Shown: positions 59,795 through 64,000 of the stretch, piece after piece
Layout: every line of letters begins with the position of its first letter
Position numbering within the stretch: position 1 is the first letter of the stretch
Origin: BOG-931 sp963761525
GTDB lineage: Bacteria > Pseudomonadota > Alphaproteobacteria > Rhizobiales > Xanthobacteraceae
Length of the DNA stretch: 64,000 nucleotides
Assembly (NCBI GenBank): GCA_963761525.1
Contig: CAVXHG010000006.1
Span: 186,001-250,000 of the forward strand
Direction: 5' to 3'
Position numbers and translations under genes: made by a program
The notes under the pieces: generated by a model
Database searches by the model: none
The model's input: the letters and a program-made list of their open reading frames with translations, nothing else
Told to the model about the DNA's origin: nothing

Positions 59795-61414
59795 CTAAAG
59801 AGGAGCTTCGATGCCTTCCTCTATCTGGATCGCGATGCTGGCCTCTTCGAGGTCAAGCTCGCGCTCGATGCGGCGTCGGGCTTCGTCGGTGATCTGCCCT
59901 TCCTGTAACAGCCGATAGATGTATTCGCGCTCCGCTGCGATTAAATCGGTCCGCAGCTCGCACGCTACGGATTCCGAGTCGTCGGCCTCAAGCCCGTCGG
60001 CGCCGGTTCGTGGCAAGCGCCCGCTGCGATATTCCTGACGGGCACGCAGAATCGCATGAACGTCGGGGGAAATCTGGCCGCTGTCGACAAGCTGCTTGAG
60101 CCGCGCATGGGCGATGTTGAGGGCCTCGGCGCGGGCGGCAAGCTCGGCCTTGTGCTCGCGTTCATGTTCCTTCGCGGCATCGCGCCCAAGGCCGAGCCAG
60201 CGAACAACCAGCGGCAGCGCCACACCCTGGCCGATCAGCGTGACGACAATCACCGCGAAGGTGACGAACAAGATGAGATCGCGGGCGGGAAACGGCGAGC
60301 CTGTTGCCGTCGTCAGCGGTACGGCCAGCGCCGCGGCAAGCGACACGACACCGCGCACGCCAACGAAACCAAGAAAGAAGGTCCATTGCCAAGGCGGAGC
60401 TGGATCGCGCCGGCGTAATGACGCACTGAGCCAGCGCGGCAAATAGATTGCGGGAAACATCCAGACAAAACGCGTCACCACAACGACCACAATCGTGACA
60501 AGCGCGGCAATCACAAGATCGTAAAGCAGATTGCCGGTCACCCGCTCGAGCAGGATTCGTGTCTGCATTCCGGTAATCAGGAAAATCAGACCCTCCAGCA
60601 GATAAATCAGAAAATCCCAAAAGAAGATGCCCTGCAGCCGGGTCGCTGCGGGAATGAGCAGCGGGCCATTCCAGCTCACGTAGAGACCGGCCGCAACCGT
60701 CGCCAACACGCCCGAACCTCCGAGCTGTTGCGGCAGAAGAAATGCGGCGTAAGGCGTCAGCAGCGACAGCGTGATCTCGACGCGGGGATCGCGCGCCCAG
60801 CGCCGCAACCTCAGACTGGCCCAGCCGATACCGATACCGTAGGCGATTTCGCCGACAATAATGAGCGCGAAAACACCTGCGGCCCGGTCGAAGGAGAACA
60901 GTCCCGTGCTGACCGCAGCGATAGCGAAGCGATAAAGGATCAAGGACGTGGCATCGTTGGCGAGCCCCTCGCCCTCCAGGACGACGACGAGACGGCGCGG
61001 CAAACCAAGCCGCCGCACAATGGCCAGGGGCGCTACGGCATCGGGAGGCGCGACGATAGCGCCTAGAACGAATCCGACCGCAAGCGGTAACCCGATCAGC
61101 CAATGCACGGCCGCAGCGACCGCGCAGGTCGTAAACACCACACAGCCGAAAGCAAGCAGTGTGATCAAACGAAGATTGAAGCGAAATTCGCGCCAGCTCA
61201 TGGCGACACCAGCCGAATAGATCAGCGGCGGCAATATGCCGAGCAGAACGAGCTCCGGCGCGAGCTCCAGGCGCGGCAGGCCGGGAATGACGGCAAGCGC
61301 AATACCGGCGACGACGAGAAGGATCGATGGCGCGGTGCGCAACCGCCGGGCGACGACGGCCACCACGACGAGGACGGCAAGAAGCCCAAGGAATGTCTCG
61401 ATTGTCGCGGCCAT
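59795..61414 (-). CDS. Na+/H+ antiporter, CPA1 (NhaP-type) family
   Basis: 539 residues with about 12 spans in the first 400 residues. Ion-site motifs are AIVAPPDAVAPLAIVRRLG and LEGEGLANDATSLILYR, the characteristic pair of CPA1 antiporters. A cytoplasmic C-terminal region of about 140 residues is rich in charged helices (AREYIYRLLQEGQITDEARRRIE). It exchanges Na+ for H+ across the inner membrane for pH and salt homeostasis. The gene stands alone, 42 bases after the hydrolase gene's start. Confidence 0.92.
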   Translation of the reverse strand: MAATIETFLGLLAVLVVVAVVARRLRTAPSILLVVAGIALAVIPGLPRLELAPELVLLGILPPLIYSAGVAMSWREFRFNLRLITLLAFGCVVFTTCAVAAAVHWLIGLPLAVGFVLGAIVAPPDAVAPLAIVRRLGLPRRLVVVLEGEGLANDATSLILYRFAIAAVSTGLFSFDRAAGVFALIIVGEIAYGIGIGWASLRLRRWARDPRVEITLSLLTPYAAFLLPQQLGGSGVLATVAAGLYVSWNGPLLIPAATRLQGIFFWDFLIYLLEGLIFLITGMQTRILLERVTGNLLYDLVIAALVTIVVVVVTRFVWMFPAIYLPRWLSASLRRRDPAPPWQWTFFLGFVGVRGVVSLAAALAVPLTTATGSPFPARDLILFVTFAVIVVTLIGQGVALPLVVRWLGLGRDAAKEHEREHKAELAARAEALNIAHARLKQLVDSGQISPDVHAILRARQEYRSGRLPRTGADGLEADDSESVACELRTDLIAAEREYIYRLLQEGQITDEARRRIERELDLEEASIAIQIEEGIEAPL

Positions 61415-61491
61415 TCCGACAGGATGCCGGGTCTTCGGGCGCGGTCAAGCGGAGTTCGTGCGACCATTCTGGCCGGGTGGTTCCGGATAAC

Positions 61492-61800
61492 TCAGGGCTG
61501 TCCCGGCCGGATCGGAGTGGCTTCGCTGTTGCCGCGATTGAGCCACGTCACCGACAGATAGGCGCCGACCCAGGAGCCAAGCGCCGCGAAAACGACGTAG
61601 ACCGGATTGCCGGTGTAATTGATCACCGCGAATGCCGAGAGCAGATACCAGATCGAGCTCCAGTTCGCCGCGCGAATCCGGTGCCGTGCGGTGACCGCGG
61701 CGGTGAAGAATACGTAGACAGCGTCGGTGACAATCGTCGCACCGAACACGGCCGCGGCAATAAAAGGATTGAGGGCCCCCATGAGAGTACCGATTTGCAT
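61492..61800 (-). CDS. small conserved membrane protein
   Basis: 102 residues with three to four spans: NPFIAAAVFGATIVTDAVYVFFTAAVTARH, WSSIWYLLSAFAVINYTGNPVYVVFAALGSWVGAYLSV. The conserved-looking features are TDAVYVFFTAAV and NWSSIWYLLSAFAV. I do not know a named family. The gene lies between the antiporter and the deoxyribosyltransferase genes on the same strand. Function unknown. Confidence 0.7.
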   Translation of the reverse strand: MQIGTLMGALNPFIAAAVFGATIVTDAVYVFFTAAVTARHRIRAANWSSIWYLLSAFAVINYTGNPVYVVFAALGSWVGAYLSVTWLNRGNSEATPIRPGQP

Positions 61801-61832
61801 CTGAAGTCTCCGTGCAGACCGCTCCGCCAGCC

Positions 61833-62288
61833 CTACCGTCGGCGCGCCTGCTTCAACTTGAGAGCTTTACGTATATGTTCAACCAGCCGTTTATGAAATT
61901 CTGACGCTTTCGTCCTGAACGGCACCTCGAAACGAACGGTCGCGCTCTCGCTGAGCATGAGATTATACGGCGCGCCTTTAGTATCGCCAGAAATTCGGAA
62001 GTCCGTTCGATAGCAGACAATTGGCTTCCCCTTGGCAAAGGCATAACCGCATTCCCACGCCGTGCCGCTATCGGGGTCGGGCCCGTCCATGCACGCAACA
62101 ACCAGGTCGGCCCAATCGATGGCTTCCACGTCCATCTGGAAGATGGCCTTCGCGGTTTTTCGGCGAGGCTCATGCTCCTGCGGCAGCCAGACCTCAAAGC
62201 CCTGGCTCTCGAGAAATCGCGCCAGCGAGGCGTTGAAATTATGCTCCGCGGCCGTGAACAATGGACCGGCCAGATAGATTTTCATCAT
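61833..62288 (-). CDS. nucleoside 2-deoxyribosyltransferase family protein
   Basis: 151 residues. KIYLAGPLFTAAEHNFNASLARFLESQGFEVWLPQEH is the family start, and CMDGPDPDSGTAWECGYAFAKGKP holds the catalytic Glu. It exchanges or hydrolyses the base of 2'-deoxynucleosides, a salvage or house-cleaning role. The start is set at MMKIYLAG; TTG and GTG codons slightly upstream are possible. It starts 22 bases after the priA stop. Confidence 0.88.
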   Translation of the reverse strand: MMKIYLAGPLFTAAEHNFNASLARFLESQGFEVWLPQEHEPRRKTAKAIFQMDVEAIDWADLVVACMDGPDPDSGTAWECGYAFAKGKPIVCYRTDFRISGDTKGAPYNLMLSESATVRFEVPFRTKASEFHKRLVEHIRKALKLKQARRR

Positions 62289-62309
62289 CGGCAACACCAA
62301 GACGCCATC

Positions 62310-64000
62310 TTACAAAAAACTCTGCGGATCGATGTCGATATCGAGCTTGATGGAGCCGTGCTTCTTCGGCGCGGCCGCGAGCCACTCGCGCAGATAAGTT
62401 GAAAGATCGAACGCGCGCGGCGCCTTGATCAGAAGACGCCAGCGGTAGCGGCCACGCACCAGTGCGAGCGGCGCTTCTGCCGGACCGAGCACGCGCACAT
62501 CGTCGTTTTGCGGAGCGGCGCGTGCCAGCGCCCGTGCATGGCCTTGGGCTTCGTTCTTGTCAGGCCCGGAGACGACGATTGAAGCAAGACGGCCGAACGG
62601 CGGATAGCCCGTCTTTTCGCGCATCTCGATCTCGGCGGAGTAGAATGCTTCGCGATCCTGCGCGATCAGTGCGCGCATCACCGGATGCTCGGGCTGGTGA
62701 GTTTGAAGGAGCCCGATGCCGGAGCCAGCCTCGCGGCCAGCGCGACCGACCACCTGATGCAAAAGCTGAAACGTGCGCTCGGCGGCACGCGGATCGCCGT
62801 TGCTAAGACCCAGATCGCCATCGACGATGCCGACCAGATTGAGCATCGGGAAATGGTGGCCTTTGGCGACAAGCTGCGTGCCGATGATGATATCGAAGCG
62901 GCCGGCGGCGATATCGGCAAACTCCTCACGCATGCGCTCGACCGAAGTGACGAGATCGCTGGATAGAACCAGCGCGCGGGCATCCGGAAACAAGTCGCGG
63001 ACTTCTTCTTCAAGGCGCTCCACACCGGGACCAATCGCGACAAAGGAATTCTCGGCAGTGCATTTTGGGCAATGCGCCGGATGCGGCATGGCGAAGCCGC
63101 AATGGTGACAGACCAGCGATTTACGAAAGCGATGGTCGACCAGCCAGGCGTCGCAGTTCGGGCAGGAGAACCGAAAGCCGCAGGCGCGGCACAAGGTCAG
63201 CGGCGCGTAGCCGCGGCGATTGAGAAACAGCAGCGCCTGCTCGCGGCGCTCGATGGCGTTCTTCACCGCCTCGGCAAGCACCGGCGAGATGAAGCGGCCG
63301 CGTGGCGGCGGCGCCTGGCGCAGATCGACCGCCTCGACCGATGGCATGCGCTGGCCGCCGAAACGTTCCGGCAGCAAAATGCGCTGATACCGCCCGCGCC
63401 GCGCATTGACCTCGGTCTCCAGCGACGGCGTCGCCGATGACAACACGACCGGGATTTTAGCGATATGGCCTCGCACCACTGCCATGTCGCGGGCGTGATA
63501 ATGCACGCCGTCTTCCTGCTTGTAGGCCGCATCGTGCTCCTCATCGACCACGACAAGGCCGAGATCGGCGTAGGGCAGAAACAACGCCGAGCGTGCGCCG
63601 ACCACGACCGACACCTCGCCGTCGGCAACGGCGCGCCAGGTCCGCGCCCGCTTGCGCGGCGACAATTCCGAATGCCATTCCGCCGGCCGAACACCAAACC
63701 GCGCCGCGAACCGATCGAGGAATTGCGCGGTGAGCGCGATTTCCGGCATCAGGATCAGGCTCTGCTGCCCGCGGCGGATCATGTCGGCGACCGCTTCGAA
63801 ATAAACTTCGGTCTTGCCGGAGCCGGTAACGCCGTCGAGCAGCGTCGCCGAATAGCCGCCCTTCGCGATCGTCTGTTTCAGCGACGCCGCAGCCGTACTT
63901 TGCGCCGGAGCGAGTTCCGGCTGCACGAAATCGGGATCGGGCTTTTCCGCAACGCGGCTCCGGCGGCAGCACGACGATCTCGAGCGTGCCTTCGTCGACC
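62310..64000 (-). CDS. priA: primosomal protein N' (replication restart helicase), 5' end outside window, +1 frameshift
   Basis: The C-terminal 560 residues of PriA: Walker A GVTGSGKTEVYF, Walker B VVDEEHDA, zinc knuckles CRACGFRFSCPNCDAW and CHHCGFAMPHPAHCPKC, and the helicase motifs GTQLVAKGHHFP and GRAGREAGSG. It reloads the replisome at stalled forks. The N-terminal 3'BD region lies beyond the window. Near 63951-63956 the frame shifts: EIVVLPPEP in one frame is followed by AEKPDPDFVQPELAPAQ in the next; one extra base in CGTTGC explains it. Confidence 0.9.
   Translation of the reverse strand, partial: STKARSRSSCCRRSRVAEKPDPDFVQPELAPAQSTAAASLKQTIAKGGYSATLLDGVTGSGKTEVYFEAVADMIRRGQQSLILMPEIALTAQFLDRFAARFGVRPAEWHSELSPRKRARTWRAVADGEVSVVVGARSALFLPYADLGLVVVDEEHDAAYKQEDGVHYHARDMAVVRGHIAKIPVVLSSATPSLETEVNARRGRYQRILLPERFGGQRMPSVEAVDLRQAPPPRGRFISPVLAEAVKNAIERREQALLFLNRRGYAPLTLCRACGFRFSCPNCDAWLVDHRFRKSLVCHHCGFAMPHPAHCPKCTAENSFVAIGPGVERLEEEVRDLFPDARALVLSSDLVTSVERMREEFADIAAGRFDIIIGTQLVAKGHHFPMLNLVGIVDGDLGLSNGDPRAAERTFQLLHQVVGRAGREAGSGIGLLQTHQPEHPVMRALIAQDREAFYSAEIEMREKTGYPPFGRLASIVVSGPDKNEAQGHARALARAAPQNDDVRVLGPAEAPLALVRGRYRWRLLIKAPRAFDLSTYLREWLAAAPKKHGSIKLDIDIDPQSFL

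Overview
The window is a 64-kb, GC-rich, densely coding piece of a chromosome, most probably from an alphaproteobacterium of the Hyphomicrobiales (Bradyrhizobium / Pseudolabrys / Rhodopseudomonas-like). This is inferred from the families present (DUF2336, DUF1488, DUF4864, YXWGXW-repeat protein, Bug-type tricarboxylate-binding proteins, Omp25/31-like porin), the rpmH-rnpA-yidC order, and dispersed palindromic intergenic repeats of rhizobial type. No phage, insertion sequence, integrase or CRISPR array was found.

Layout. 1-4.4 kb: a catabolic cluster (partial SDR, cyclase-family hydrolase, acyl-CoA synthetase, MaoC-like protein, racemase-like protein that lacks both expected cysteines). 4.6-9 kb: DUF2336 protein, EthD-like protein and small secreted proteins. 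9-14.5 kb: a complete peptide/nickel-type ABC importer with a fused double ATPase. 14.7-20.7 kb: a membrane protein, an orphan CoxL-like molybdenum hydroxylase subunit, a membrane-anchored hypothetical and a Bug binding protein. 21.3-28.6 kb: a TAXI binding protein, an XRE regulator and a tight operon MFS-pyrK-pyrD-carbamoyl amidase-pyrE. 28.8-33.2 kb: LysR, SDR, MFS and peptidase T. 33.4-36.0 kb: a run of very small proteins around infA. 36.1-38.8 kb: a PAS-GGDEF gene and a porin gene, bounded by two copies of the 3' half of tRNA-Arg and one complete tRNA-Arg. 38.9-43.3 kb: a 36-residue membrane protein, a sensor kinase, then rpmH, rnpA and yidC. 43.6-48 kb: soxC and a short soxD-like cytochrome, a 1.1-kb non-coding stretch with a pseudogene scrap, REP-like repeats and a dense cluster of perfect hairpins, then a globin-coupled chemoreceptor. 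48.3-64 kb: an acyltransferase, tRNA-Arg(CCG), glutaryl-CoA dehydrogenase, Fe/Mn superoxide dismutase, several conserved unknowns, a second Bug protein, hydrolases, a Na+/H+ antiporter, a nucleoside deoxyribosyltransferase and the 3' part of priA.

The physiology suggested is a chemo-organotroph importing organic acids and peptides through binding proteins and metabolising acyl-CoAs, with sulfite oxidation as a side capacity. Core functions (IF-1, L34, RNase P protein, YidC, PriA, two tRNAs) lie among accessory genes.

Five otherwise well-conserved genes (the TAXI protein, pyrE, pyrK, the YdeI-like gene, priA) and one tRNA each appear to carry exactly one surplus base. Either the assembly contains scattered one-base insertions or several genes are decaying. 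Those genes are annotated with reconstructed full spans.
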